In this document: piece by piece, positions 1 to 10,540 of the stretch
How the letters are laid out: each line of letters opens with the position of its first letter
Numbering within the stretch: the first letter of the stretch is position 1
Assembly (NCBI GenBank): GCA_029168955.1
Contig: JAPDOI010000107.1
Coordinates: 1,488,001-1,552,000 of the forward strand
Reading direction: 5' to 3'
Origin: Aplectana chamaeleonis
Taxonomy: Eukaryota; Nematoda; Chromadorea; Rhabditida; Cosmocercidae
Length of the DNA stretch: 64,000 nt
Position numbers and translations under genes: made by a program
The notes under the pieces: model-generated
The model's database searches: none
The model's input: only the letters and a program-made list of their open reading frames with translations
Told to the model about the DNA's origin: nothing

Positions 1-2359
1 ATCATCCGCATAAGCAACGACCTTGATGTCTTGGGATGGAACGGGTAGATCTTCCATATACAGACTGAAAGAACAGGCGATAGAACTCCTCCTTGAGGTA
101 CGCCGGCGACAATTGGGATGCTATTGGAGACGTGCCCTTGAAATAGCACATTTGCCCGACGTCCTTTGGTGAATGCGGTTATCCACCGCTTCTGCCAGGA
201 CGGAATGGTAGACCTTAACAGGCTCTCCGACAAAATGCCCAAGTTTACAGTGTCAAAAGCCTTCGTTAGATCGAGGGCTACACCTACGATTCGCTGAGGT
301 TTCATGGCATTGAAGCCGTCCAAAACATAGCTCACAATTTCCAGCAGGGCCGTAGTGGTGGAATGTAGCTTACGAAAACCATGTTGATGCTTTTCTTTGC
401 TATTGTGTTCGGAAAGCTCCTCCACAGCCAATTTTTCCGCAACTTTGGCAATAGGTGAGAGAAGACTGATTGGCCTGTAACCTTTTGCCGTGGATGGTGA
501 TTTACCCGGCTTCGGTAATGGGATGACGCGTGCTACTTTCCAATCTTGAGGTAATGTACAGGTCCGAAACGATGTATTAATGACGTCAGCGAGCAGGGGT
601 AGTAGTTCACGTGGCAGTCTCTTTAGAACTGCTGGGCTCAAACCATCTGGCCCTACTGCCTTCGAGTTACTCATTTCCTTGATAACCTTCTCGACCTGAG
701 CGGGCGTGATTGCATCATCTTCAGCCATGAGGGGCAATTTACAGAATTCCCGAACAGTTATTCTATTCTGCTTCTCTCTTTTGGTTCTTGTGATGAAAAA
801 GTGCTTCCCAAGAGCATTTGCGGCCTCTTTCCCTGACTTGAAGACTCCTCCGTCGAATTCAATCGTGGAATTGTTGGCGGAGGTGAACTTTCCGGAGATC
901 CTTTTCAAAGCCTTCCACGTTGCTGCAGCATCACTCCTGAAGTTCATCTTCTCAGTGAACTTTTCCCAAGATTCTTTCTTGTGCCTATCAAGGTCCATCC
1001 TGATCTCATTATCCAGCTCGGCAATGTCTGGGTCAAGATGATCAGCAGCTCTCTTTGCGTGCCTTGCCCTTATCTTCTGCAGTGTCTCCCTGGTGACATT
1101 GGGAAAGAAGGTCTTGACACGACCTTCAGGGATCGCAGCTTCCATCGCCTTCCGGGTGGCATCAGAGAGGTGGCGCTCCTTCTGGTATATATTGCCATTC
1201 CACGGATATTCGGCCGCTTGGCGGAGTGCAACCTCCCTGAACAGGCTCCAGTCTGCAAGGCCTAAATTGAGATAAGAACGATGACGAACACCTGTATAGG
1301 GAGCAAGAGAGTTAGAGAGATCGATATTGACAAAGACCGGAATGTGATCACTGGAAAGAGTTGTGGATGTAGACCAAGAGCAGGCATTAGAGAGATTAGA
1401 AGAGACAAGGGAGATGTCTGGGCTGGAAGATCGGCCGTAGGCAGGGAGACGAGTTGGCTGGTCATCGTTAAGGATAATCAGATCGCACTCCTCCGCCCAT
1501 TCTTCGACGTCATTTCCTCCAGCATCAGAGTCAAGCGACGAGCAGAACGTGTGAGCATTGAAGTCACCCGCAAAGACAATTGAGGGAGAAAGAGAGCAGT
1601 CATACAGCTGCTTGAGTAGAGGGATAGGGTTGTAGGTTGGTGGACAGGATGTAGGAGGAGGAATGTATATATTGAAAAGAGAAAGTGGAGTTTTTAGAGG
1701 TAGATGGATGGGGATGTACTCGAGACTGCCATCCACTGGAGTGTTTGGAATGATGTGAGAGGGAAGAGACGACAGAACAAAAGTAGAGACTCCGCATCCC
1801 TGAGATGACCTAGGAGTATGATAAGCAGTATAGCCCGGGATGTCTGGATGTCGAGAGGTAGCAGAGGGAGAGAGTTTGGTTTCCTGAACCATGATAACAT
1901 CCGGATAATGAGTACGGGCAAAGAGAGATAATTCAGAAAGCTTGGCGCGAAGGCCGTTGAGATTGACATGTACAATAGAGAGGGGGCGGTTGGTAGATGA
2001 GGAATTTGAGTTACTGGAGGCGGAGCACACAATACAACGAAAGGAAGAATCGTGGTGCCTCACAGAGCTGAGACCCGAGCAAGAGAAGTGCACCCACCTT
2101 TGGCATCCAAAACATTGGACCCTGGTTCCATTTCAAGTGACATCTCTGTCGCATGTGGCACATGGGTACTTCTTCTTCGAGGGTCCTGGGTTCCTCTCGA
2201 CGCCGGCTCTTTGCAGTAGGATCTTCAGGAGAGCTGCAGCCAGCCAGCGCCTCTCCCATGACAAAAACCCTCTCCGCGGAGGGATTGACGTCGGTTTGCA
2301 CGGAGGTGGTCTTCTTTCCTCCACACTGCCACGGCACGAACGTACGACAACTCGGCAGC
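1..2359 (-). mobile_element. LINE-A copy 1, 5' two-thirds, cut by window edge
   Basis: Minus-strand non-LTR retrotransposon carrying, from 2359 downwards, the conserved 5' end (CTGCCGAG on the minus strand), the 2A-like GVERNPGP at 2181-2204, a Cys-rich PHD-like finger, an AP-type endonuclease (about 1270-2000; NLNGLR, QETKLSPS, AGDFNAH, LDSDAGG) and the first half of the reverse transcriptase (GPDGLSP at about 640-660, ALDLTKAFDTVN near 270, AGVPQGGVLSP near 100). Frameshifts break it, so it is a decayed copy. The RT fingers and palm are present, but the YADD region and 3' end lie before base 1. The group looks like the Jockey/CR1 assemblage. Confidence 0.88.
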
Positions 2360-3217
2360 ATTGAGCACTTACACGCCGAAGCTCGCATATTGCCAAATAG
2401 AGACCACTGCCAACTCCACGCACAACAGCTGTACATATACTGGAGTCCACCAAGAGTGTCTCATTTACTTATCAATGAGAAGCGGACGATTGGAGATCAA
2501 TGAACATGAAACTCGTTGCAGCACAACCGCTCTCGCTCAATCGGTGTCGAGCGTGCTGGTATGGGATTCATGCACATTGATCCCCAGCCGACCGCTTCTT
2601 AATGATAGGGAAATGAGACACTCTTGTTGGACTCCACTATGAACATTCTGGAAGCAGCCAAATCATCCGTCGCGAAGAGTATTAGACCCCCGTGAGAGAG
2701 AGAGAGAGAGGTATAAGAAAGCCTTTTGCTGATGCTCCCACGAAAATCAATATAAAGAGATGGACCAACGCATAACAAGAACGCCTCCGTCTCTTACGTG
2801 CTGAGCATACCCAATTCGTCAAGGATCACTTATGCAAGACCGCCATAAACTCCATTCTCGGAATCGTGGCCCCGTCCACATCGGAGTGCCTCTTTTCCCT
2901 CCCCCGTATGAGAATGTAGTGGGAGAGACTGCTTTTAACTGTCCTCAGACAGTAACGCAGGTCGGATCGCGAACCAAACATCACCTACCCCCCGATCCGA
3001 CCTCCGAACTCCGTATGGGGCCTCGATCCAACCGAAACTTCAATGGCTGTCGTCGGTCCGACCGGCGCCCCAATGTCCTCCCGCGATCAGCCCGGAGTGC
3101 AAAACTAGTCGGCTGGGGGAGGGGGGGGGACTCAGGATTCAAACGAATAATGAATGATACCGCTTTCAGAAATCGAAGCATTTCCATGGAGTTCCCATGA
3201 AAACAATGACTGATTAC
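2360..3217 (+). mobile_element. Decayed LINE-C C-terminal fragment
   Basis: Plus-strand remains of a LINE C-terminal domain: IEHLHAEARILP at 2360-2400, then NHPSRR, a GAGA microsatellite at 2694-2711, and PFADAPTK, RLRLLRAEHTQFVKDHL to about 2860. The following 350 bp, to 3217, has no recognisable coding and includes the G-run at 3117. The same sequence recurs at about 3411-4274. Confidence 0.7.
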
Positions 3218-3410
3218 TTCCTCTTCTTCTTCTTTGCAGCCGCACTCTCGATACCGGCCCTTTGTAGCAGAATCCTTAGGAGAGCTGCATCCAGCCAGCA
3301 TCTCTCCCATGACAAAAACCCTCCACGCGGAGGGGTTGACGTCGGTTTGCACGGAGGTGGTCTTCTTTCCTCCACACTGCCACGGCACGAACGTACGACA
3401 TCTCGGCAGC
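3218..3410 (-). mobile_element. Hybrid internally deleted LINE-A
   Basis: Minus-strand piece in which the LINE-A 5' region (to just before the 2A motif) is joined straight to the LINE-A 3' end GGCTGCAAAGAAGAAG. Its left flank matches that of the 4275-4469 element, while its right junction (GGCAGC then AGTAGAGCAC) matches LINE-A copy 1. This is what a crossover between the two would leave. Confidence 0.75.
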
Positions 3411-4274
3411 AGTAGAGCACCTACACGCCGAAGCTCGCATCCTGCCAGTTAAGGACCACTGCCAACTCCACGCACAACAGCTGTACATATACTGGAGTCC
3501 ACCAAGAGTGTCTCATTTACTTATCAATGAGAAGCGGACGATTGGAGATCAATGAACATGAAACTCGTTGCAGCACAACCGCTCTCGCTCAATCGGTGTC
3601 GAGCGTGCTGGTATGGGATTCATGCACATTGATCCCCAGCCGACCGCTTCTTAATGATAAGGAAATGAGACACTCTTGGTGGACTCCACTATGAACATTC
3701 TGAAGCAGCCAAATCATCCGTCGCGAAGAGTATTAGACCCCGTGAGAGAGAGAGAGAGAGAGAGAGGTATAAGAAAGCCATTTGCTGATGCTCCCACGAA
3801 AATCAATATAAAGAGATGGACCAACGCATAACAAGAACGCCTCCGTCTCTTACGTGCTGAGCATACCCAATTCGTCAAGGATCACTTATGCAAGACCGCC
3901 ATAAACTCCATTCTCGGAATCGTGGCCCCGTCCACATCGGAGTGCCTCTTTTCCCTCCCCCGTATGAGAATGTAGTGGGAAAGCCTGCTTTTGACTGACC
4001 TCAGACAGTAACGCAGGTCGGATCGCGAACCGAACATCACCTACCCCGCGATCCGACCTACGAACTCCGTATGGGGCCTCGATCCAACCGAAACTTCAAT
4101 GGCTGTCGTCGGTCCGACCGGCGCCCCAATGTCCTCCCGCGATCAGCCCGGAGTGCAAAACTAGTCGGCTGGGGGAGGGGGAGGGGACTCGGGATTCAAA
4201 CGAATAATGAATGATACCGCTTTCAGAAATCGAAGCATTTCCATGGAGTTCCCATGAAAACAATGACTGATTAC
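3411..4274 (+). mobile_element. Second copy of the LINE-C fragment
   Basis: Duplicate of 2360-3217 with a longer GAGA run at 3747-3768 and scattered substitutions. It ends in GACTGATTAC (4265-4274), the left target-site copy of the mini LINE-A insertion. Confidence 0.75.
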
Positions 4275-4469
4275 TTCCTCTTCTTCTTCTTTGCAGCCGC
4301 ACTCTCGATGCCGGCCCTTTGTAGCAGAATCCTTAGGAGAGCTGCATCCAGCCAGCATCTCTCCCATGACAAAAACCCTCCACGCGGAGGGGTTGACGTC
4401 GGTTTGCACGGAGGTGGTCTTCTTTCCTCCATACTGCCACGGCACGAACGTACGACATCTCAGCAGCAA
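4275..4469 (-). mobile_element. 195-bp mini LINE-A with 10-bp target duplication
   Basis: An internally deleted LINE-A: about 155 bp of 5' end fused to about 30 bp of 3' end, with the (GAA)n tail. It is flanked by GACTGATTAC at 4265-4274 and 4470-4479, so the short form itself appears to have been inserted by target-primed reverse transcription, like a SINE made of LINE ends. Confidence 0.78.
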
Positions 4470-4479
4470 GACTGATTAC

Positions 4480-4663
4480 GCTATCAGGCATCTGATATCA
4501 GTACAAATTTTCATTTTCATGGAGAAATCCTCCAATTTTCTCAAGTCCCCCCCCCGACTAGTTTTGCACCCACCCCGGCGAGCCTTTTGTTTACCGCCAT
4601 GCTCCCGCGATCAGCCCGGACAGGCTTTTCAACGGCGTCGGTCCGACAGGTGTTACTACTGAG
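4480..4663. other. Non-coding spacer
   Basis: No gene or named element is recognised. It contains a C-run at 4547 and the stretch GCTCCCGCGATCAGCCCGGA, also seen at 3077 and 4136, so it is related to the flanking repeat. Confidence 0.5.
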
Positions 4664-4675
4664 GACCAGAGGATT

Positions 4676-5818
4676 GCTGCCGAGATGTCGTACGTTCGTG
4701 CCGTGGCAGTGTGGAGGAAACAACATCACCTTCGTGCAAACCGACATCACTCCCTCCACCGAGAGGGTTTTCGTCATGGGAGAGTCGCTGGCTGGCCCCA
4801 GCTCTCCTGAAGATTCTACTACAAAGGGCTGGCGTCGAGAGGAATCCTGGACCTGTGCAGAAGTATCAATGTGCCACCTGCAGCAAGAAAGTCAACTGGA
4901 ATGGAACAAGCGTCCAATGCTTTGGATGCCAAAGGTGGAGTGCACTTCTCCTGTTCAGGTCTTAGTTCTGTGAGGCATCACAACTCATCCTTCCGTTGTG
5001 TTCTGTGCTCCGCCCCAGCAACTCTGATTTCTCATTCACCAACCGCCCCCTCTCTATTGTACATATAAATCTTAACGGCCTTCGCACCAAATTGTCTGAA
5101 CTCTCACTCTTCGCACGTACTCATCATCCGGATGTTATTATGGTTCAAGAAACCAAACTCTCTCCCTCTACCACTTATCCCCAACCAAACATTCCAGGCT
5201 ACACTGCCTATCACATCCCAAGGACAGCTCTTGGAGGCGGAGTTTCTACGTTTGTGCTTTCTAACTTACCTTCTCATCTAATTCCAAATGTTCCTAAGGA
5301 CGGTACTCTCGAGTGCGTTCCCGTTCACCTCCCTCTTAAAACTCCACTATCTCTATTTAATATTTACATCCCTCCTACCACTTCTTGTCCCCAACCTACA
5401 ACCCCATACCTCTTCTTAAGCAGTTGCATGACTGCTCTCTCTCCCCATCAGCTGTCTTTGCAGGTGACTTCAATGCTCACACGTTCTGTTCTGCGCTTGA
5501 GTCCGACGCCAGAGGAAGACGTCGAGGAATGGGCTGAGGAGTGTGATCTGGTTATCCTCAACGATGATCAGCCTACTCGTCTCCCCTTCCTACGGCCGAC
5601 CTTCTAGCCCGGACATCTCCCTCGTTTCATCCAATCTTTCTAATTCTTGCACATGGTCCACTTCCACAACTCTTCCCAGCGACCACATTCCCGTCTTTCT
5701 CCATATTGATCTCTCAAACTCTCTTGCCCCTTATACTGGTATTCGTCAACGTTCTTATCTCAATTTAGGCCTTGCTGACTGGGTCCTGGTCAGAGGTTGC
5801 GCTCCGCCAGGCAGCTGA
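4676..5818 (+). pseudogene. LINE-A N-terminal region: 2A-like motif, PHD-like finger, endonuclease
   Basis: Frame 4711-4965 begins near an ATG with a short hydrophobic run (WLAPALLKILLQRA) leading into GVERNPGP, then KYQCATCSKKVNWNG. Other frames carry the endonuclease: 4996-5400 (LSIVHINLNGLR, HHPDVIMVQETKLS, GGGVSTFVLSN) and 5543-5818 (SSPDISLVSSNLSNSCTW, SDHIPV). The family would encode them in one ORF or two overlapping ones. Here they are broken. Confidence 0.8.
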
Positions 5819-8084
5819 GTATCCATGGAATGGCGATGTGCACCAGAAAGAGCATCACATATCTGACGCCATCCGGAAGGCTACAAAAGCGGCCATACCT
5901 GAAGGACGTGTGAAAAGTTTCTACCCTAATGTCACCAGGGAGATTCTACAGAAGATCAGGACAAGAGATGAAAAGAGAGCTGAGAATCATTTGGACCCTG
6001 AGGTGGCCAAGCTGGATGAAGAGATAAGAAAGGATCTGGACAAGCACAAGAAAGACAGTTGGGAGAAGTTCACTGAAAGGTTGAACTTTAAAACCGACGG
6101 AACAACTGCGTGGAAAGTATTGAGGAAGATATTTGGCAAGTGCCCCTCCTCGAATTCTACCATAGAGTTCGATAACAGCGTCTTCAAATCAGGAAAGGCT
6201 GCCGCATATGCTCTTGGCAAAAATTTCTTCATCACACGTACCAAGCGTGGCTTACAAAACAGAGTCACGGTAAGAGAACTAAGCCGTCTGCCGCTGATGA
6301 ACGCCACTGAGGCCTTTACTCCTGCTCAGGTGGAGAAGGCTATCAAGGAAATGCGGAACTCGAAGGCTCTCGGACCTGATGGTATCTCAGCAGCCATCTT
6401 GAAGAAGCTTCCCACGGAACTTCTACCGATGATCGCAGATATCATAAACACTTCTTTCCGAACCTGCACTCTACCACAAGCACGGAAGACCGCCAATGTG
6501 ATACCCTGCCTAAGCCAGGCAAATCGCAAAGAGCACGGCGAAGGGCTATCGCCCTATTAGCCTGTTATCACCGATCGCGAAAGTAGCCGAATAGGTAATC
6601 CTAAGGGACCTGGCAGAGCAGAATGAGGCACAGCCACATCAACATGGGTTTGGAAAGCTTCACTCCACCACCACTGCCCTTCTGGAGATTGTGAGCTATG
6701 CGGTCGATGGGTTCAATTTCAGAAAGCCTCTTAGAACAGTAGCCGTTGCCCTCGATCTAACCAAAGCATTTGATTCTGTTAACCTAGGACTTTTGTCCGA
6801 GAAACTATTGAAGTCCTCGCTGCAACCGTGGCAGAAGCGTTGGATAGCAGCGTTTACGAAAGGTCGTCGGGCCAAAGTGCTATTCCAGAATCACGTCTCC
6901 GATAGTATACCTGTAGCAGCCGGTGTGCCGCAGGGTGGAGTTTTGTCACCTGCCCTCTTCAGCCTGTATATTGAAGACCTACCCGAGCCTCCTGAGGACA
7001 TAAAAATTGTTGCGTATGCCGACGATATCACCATCATGTGCCGTAATCGTGACATACAGGTAGCCGCAAACAAGATCAGCGACTATCTCGTCGAGCTTAA
7101 AAACTTTCTCGATAGTATGATGCTCACAGTTTCCGCGGCGAAGTCTTCTGTTTCGGTATTCACATCTGACCCAAAGGAACACAGCGCCCAACCTGTTGTC
7201 AGGTGGGATGGTGACCTCTTGCCTACAGCGCAATTTCCTAAACTGCTGGGCCTCGTTTTGGACCCATCGCTGAAGTTTCACAAAAATGCTGAACAGAAGC
7301 AGGCAATTATCAAGGCAAAGCTTAATGTGTTGAGAGCTCTAGGAGGAACGTCCTGGGGTGGCAGCAGAGAGACAATCTTGACGACATATCGAGCTATTCT
7401 GCAGCCTGCATTGGAGTATGCTGCACCTGTCTGGCAGCACATCGTGTCGGACAGTTCCTGGACTAAGATGCAGCGAATTCAGAATGCTGCACTACGAATA
7501 GCCACTGGATGTGCAAAAAGCTCACCGATTGAGCACCTTCACGCCGAGGCCCGTATCTTGCCAGTGAAAGAGCATTGTCAGCTCCAGGCTCAGCAGATGT
7601 TTATTAATGTCCTTAAGCAACCTAATCATCCGTCGAGAAGACTATTAAATCCCGTGAGAGAGAGATCGATCAGAGTGCCGTTTGCCGATGCTCCGAACAA
7701 AGTGAATGTACAGAGATGGACCGACTCGAATCAAGAACGGCTTCGTCTCTTACGCGCGGAGCACACCCGGTTTGTGAAGGATCATCTCGCCAAAGCGGCC
7801 GTCAACCTATTCTCGGTGATGTGCCGCCCAGGGTATGTGATACCGAGTCCGAGCTCGGTAGGCGCGCCAGGTGTATCCTCGCTTCGTTGCGCTGCGGACA
7901 TTCTCCATTGCTTATGTCTTACCTGCACAGGATCGACATTAGTCAGCCTGACGTGTGCCCGGACTGTGGAAACCAAGGCCACGACACTAAACACCTATTT
8001 GACTGTCCGAAGAAGCCAACAACGCTCACTACAATAGACTTGTGGACGAATCCAGTGCTGGTCGCCCAGTTTCTCAACTTGTGA
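5772..8084 (+). pseudogene. LINE-A reverse transcriptase and C-terminal domain
   Basis: Open in pieces: 5772-6560, 6691-8037 and 7716-8084. The RT fingers, palm (LTKAFDS, YADDITIMC) and thumb are followed by a C-terminal region with HLHAEARILPVKEHCQLQAQ, FADAPNKVNVQRW, and a Cys2-His-Cys knuckle CPDCGNQGHDTKHLFDCP. The same knuckle ends the LINE-B and LINE-C copies. A frameshift at about 6512 lies just before the YRPIS block. Confidence 0.9.
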
Positions 8085-8138
8085 CGAAACCCCTCTCAGT
8101 GGCTGCAAAGAAGAAGAAGACCAGAGGATTACTGCGCT

Positions 8139-8407
8139 TATCTGGGCCAAATTCCGGTTCGCAATTGCGTCTCGACTCGCTTTGCGGCCGCACGCTCCCG
8201 AGTCAGAAGATCTTCTAGCGCCGCAGCCGCCGATTTGCTGACTCTAGGTGGGTTTTGGAAACTGGAAACTAAGAAAAATTGGAGAAAATTGTATAAAAAA
8301 GCCACATCGAGTCGGCTTTGGCGCTGGAAACCCGACAGAGTCGAGCGCGTGCGTGCGCAAAGCGTGTCGAGACGCAATTGCGGACCGGAATTCGGCCCAG
8401 ATAAGCA
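8139..8407. repeat. Foldback element, 50-bp arms
   Basis: CTTATCTGGGCC... at 8139-8190 is the near-exact inverse of ...GGCCCAGATAAG at 8356-8407. It lies directly after the LINE-A target site and is not coding, although it contains small ORFs. Confidence 0.7.
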
Positions 8408-8412
8408 CAGTA

Positions 8413-8573
8413 TGGTTGGATCCGCGGCCTGTTTCCTCAAGAAAAAACGTGTAAATTCAAACCGCGGCTGGCGTGGCGGTTTAAATCTCAATCTCTGAGA
8501 ATCAAACCGCCGCGCCAGCCGCGATTTGAATTTAAAGTTTTTTTCTTGAGGACACAGGCCACGGACCTAACTA
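8413..8573. mobile_element. Palindromic MITE (family P), copy 1
   Basis: The whole 161 bp folds on itself. TGGTTGGATCCG at the left end pairs with CGGACCTAACTA at the right, and the arms continue through TTTCCTCAAGAAAAAA and the GGCTGGCGTGGCGG block. TA flanks both ends (8411-8412, 8574-8575), as expected for a Tc/mariner-type target. A second copy is at 60897-61087. Confidence 0.8.
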
Positions 8574-8575
8574 TA

Positions 8576-9987
8576 CATAGAGCTTCTCACCGCTCCCGGT
8601 AGAACAACAATAAATTGCAGCGGAATAGTGGGTTACAACAAGAAAAAACTTCAGTAGCTGATTTTACAATCTTGAACAGCTGTAAATTTGGCAAACGTGG
8701 ACGTTGGTCCCGGCACGACATTCATATGCATTGGAGCAGAAAGTTGGGTTGGAGCGAGGTAACCAAGTGATTGTTTATTCTGCTGACACTGCATCCATTT
8801 CCATTGGTTCCACCTGTTACTTGTGTTTATGTTTAATCTCCTTTCTAAGTTTCATGTCAGTTGTTTACCCTTTACCTGTAGCAGGGGCCAATACGACTCG
8901 CTTGGGAGCTATCCGCTTGGGCGTTTCGTTTTGTTGTTTGTCTATCACACGGTTCTACCGTGTAATAAATCAAATCAAATCCTTATCGGATGGGCCGCTT
9001 ACCAACACAATAAGTGAAACATAAGGGTCAATGAATTGAGGGCGAAGAAAACAATCAAGTTCCACTCAGAGACTATTGCGAAGCAGACAGAAACTCCCGG
9101 CGACTCACTGTAAACAGATCTGATGATACCTGATTGATAAGGGGTAGGGTATAAAAGGATGGCAGAGCGGTGTGTCTTCATTCACACACCGTTCTTCTCA
9201 AAGGGTCAGCGGCTGAAGCTCTGAACCCACTGGGAAGTGTGAAGACAGCTTAAACGGTGGCTAAGGTACAACAAAATCGGGGTCAAAACTGGAAATTTTT
9301 ATAATCGGCTTGAGTCACCAAGATTTTTTGTGTTTCGCAATAGCTCCACTCATATGCTGACGCACGAGCCATTTGAAACGAGACAATTCAACGCCGGTGG
9401 TCATACCATCTGACGTCATAGATGGATTAGCTCGCTGGTGGGGATACTGAGGCTGGGTAATTGGTAGAAGAGTGTTTTTCCCTGAATCCCACAAGTCTGC
9501 ATGGCTATTGTAGCCCCCAGGTCCTCCTACTGGCGGTCGCTAGCCATTGCAGGAGGAAGGAGAGCTGTCTCTCAGGTGCTTAGGGTGACGACCCGCGAAC
9601 CTTTCCCAGCTGGCCCGCGGTCTCGTCCTCCGGCCGCCCGCTTTTGGTTCGCCGGCCGGCTTCATGTCGATGGCCCGCCGACCTTTTTCAGCTGCCTCGC
9701 AGCCCTTTTCCTCAGATGGCCCGCGCTTGGTTCGCCGGCCAGCCGCATGTCGACGACCCGCCGACCATAACCACATGGCCCGCGATAATTAATTGTATTA
9801 TTATTTACCTCAAGCATGCCACTCCGGGGCCATGGCGGAGAAACGCCCCGCCTCGGTCCGCCGCAGTCTACGGTGAAGAACCACCCTCCCCGCGGATCGC
9901 GGCGAAAGCCGCCCCCCCCTCCCAGCCGTGGGGTTACCCCTATCCCCTCAGCGGTCAAAAATATGCTGGCCTCCGTAGAGTGACTGT
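8576..9987. other. Intergenic; LINE 3' tail and GC-rich repeats
   Basis: 8790-8982 ends in TAATAAATCAAATCAAATCC, like the tail at 35184-35203, so it is probably the 3' end of a CR1- or RTE-like LINE. 9590-9780 holds imperfect repeats of CGCCGGCC...CATGTCGA...CCCGCCGACC, GC-rich and noncoding in appearance. No host gene is seen. Confidence 0.5.
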
Positions 9988-10142
9988 AAAGCCTTTTTCA
10001 CACTTGCCCGACCGACGTCGGACGACTCGTTATCGAATGTTTAATATCTATCTACCCTACCCTACCCATCTTATCTATCTTAACTTATCAAATTTGATAA
10101 CGAGTCGTCCGACGTCGGCCGGCAAACTATGAAAGGAGCTTA
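9988..10142. repeat. Foldback element around GACGTCGG
   Basis: AAGCCTTTTTCACACTTGCC...CGACGTCGGACGACTCGTTATC (left) pairs with GATAACGAGTCGTCCGACGTCGG...TGAAAGGAGCTT (right), with a CTATCTACC-rich loop. The left arm also has an inverse partner at 12376-12424, so a larger structure may span 9988-12424. Confidence 0.65.
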
Positions 10143-10540
10143 AGTCACCTTCCGGGGACGACGTTAGAATGCCGAATGAGGACTCTAGTGAGATGAGGCG
10201 CCTTTTATACCGGCTGTGCACGTGATAAGCTCGTTACGACGTGATTATTCGTGATCATTATCAATTGTCTTTCCAACCGGCCGAATTGAAGATGGCGTGG
10301 CGTGTTTTGTGGCTCGCGGGTGAGCCAATATACGCGCTGCGTGTGCCTCGCATGCAGCATGGTTCGCCGCTGGCCGGCATCCTCGAAATGTGGGGCGCCG
10401 GCCGTTTTTTTTTTCGGCGTAGAGGTTCGCCGACCGTCGCCCTGCCCCTTTCACAGTTTGCCGGCCGACTCGTTATCAAATTTGCTAAGTCAAAATAGAT
10501 AACTCATCGTCAGATAGTCGGTGGTACTCGAACGCCACCG

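Larger units (their letters stand above)
2205..4469. repeat. Tandem duplication, about 1.05-kb unit, bounded by LINE-A 5' ends
   Basis: Bases 2205-3255 and 3256-4312 are near-identical in order, with an offset of 1051-1057 bp, and a third partial unit (the LINE-A 5' segment only) ends at 4469. Each unit is a minus-strand LINE-A 5' segment followed by the same + strand LINE-C-like stretch, including identical runs such as GAACATTCTG near 2641 and 3692. The hybrid structure of the middle LINE-A piece points to unequal crossing-over. Confidence 0.85.
4676..8118 (+). mobile_element. LINE-A copy 2, full length (3,443 bp), frameshifted
   Basis: Flanked by a 12-bp target duplication, GACCAGAGGATT, at 4664-4675 and 8119-8130. 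Order of parts: 5' end GCTGCCGAG; 2A-like GVERNPGP (4831-4854); PHD-like finger with CATCSKKV...CFGC (about 4867-5000); AP endonuclease (about 5040-5700; NLNGLRTKLSELS, VQETKLSPS); reverse transcriptase (about 6330-7150; GPDGISAA, LDLTKAFDSVN, GVPQGGVLSPALFS, YADD at 7015-7026); C-terminal domain (RRARC, LRCGHS, CPDCG...HLFDCP, LWTNPVLVAQFLNL, stop 8082-8084); and a (GAA)n tail. Frameshifts near 5400, 5800, 6510 and 7800 make it inactive. Confidence 0.92.

Noticed and set aside
9501..9958. Overlapping Arg/Pro-rich ORFs in GC-rich sequence
   Set aside because: Open frames on both strands follow from high GC and internal repeats; no domain is visible.
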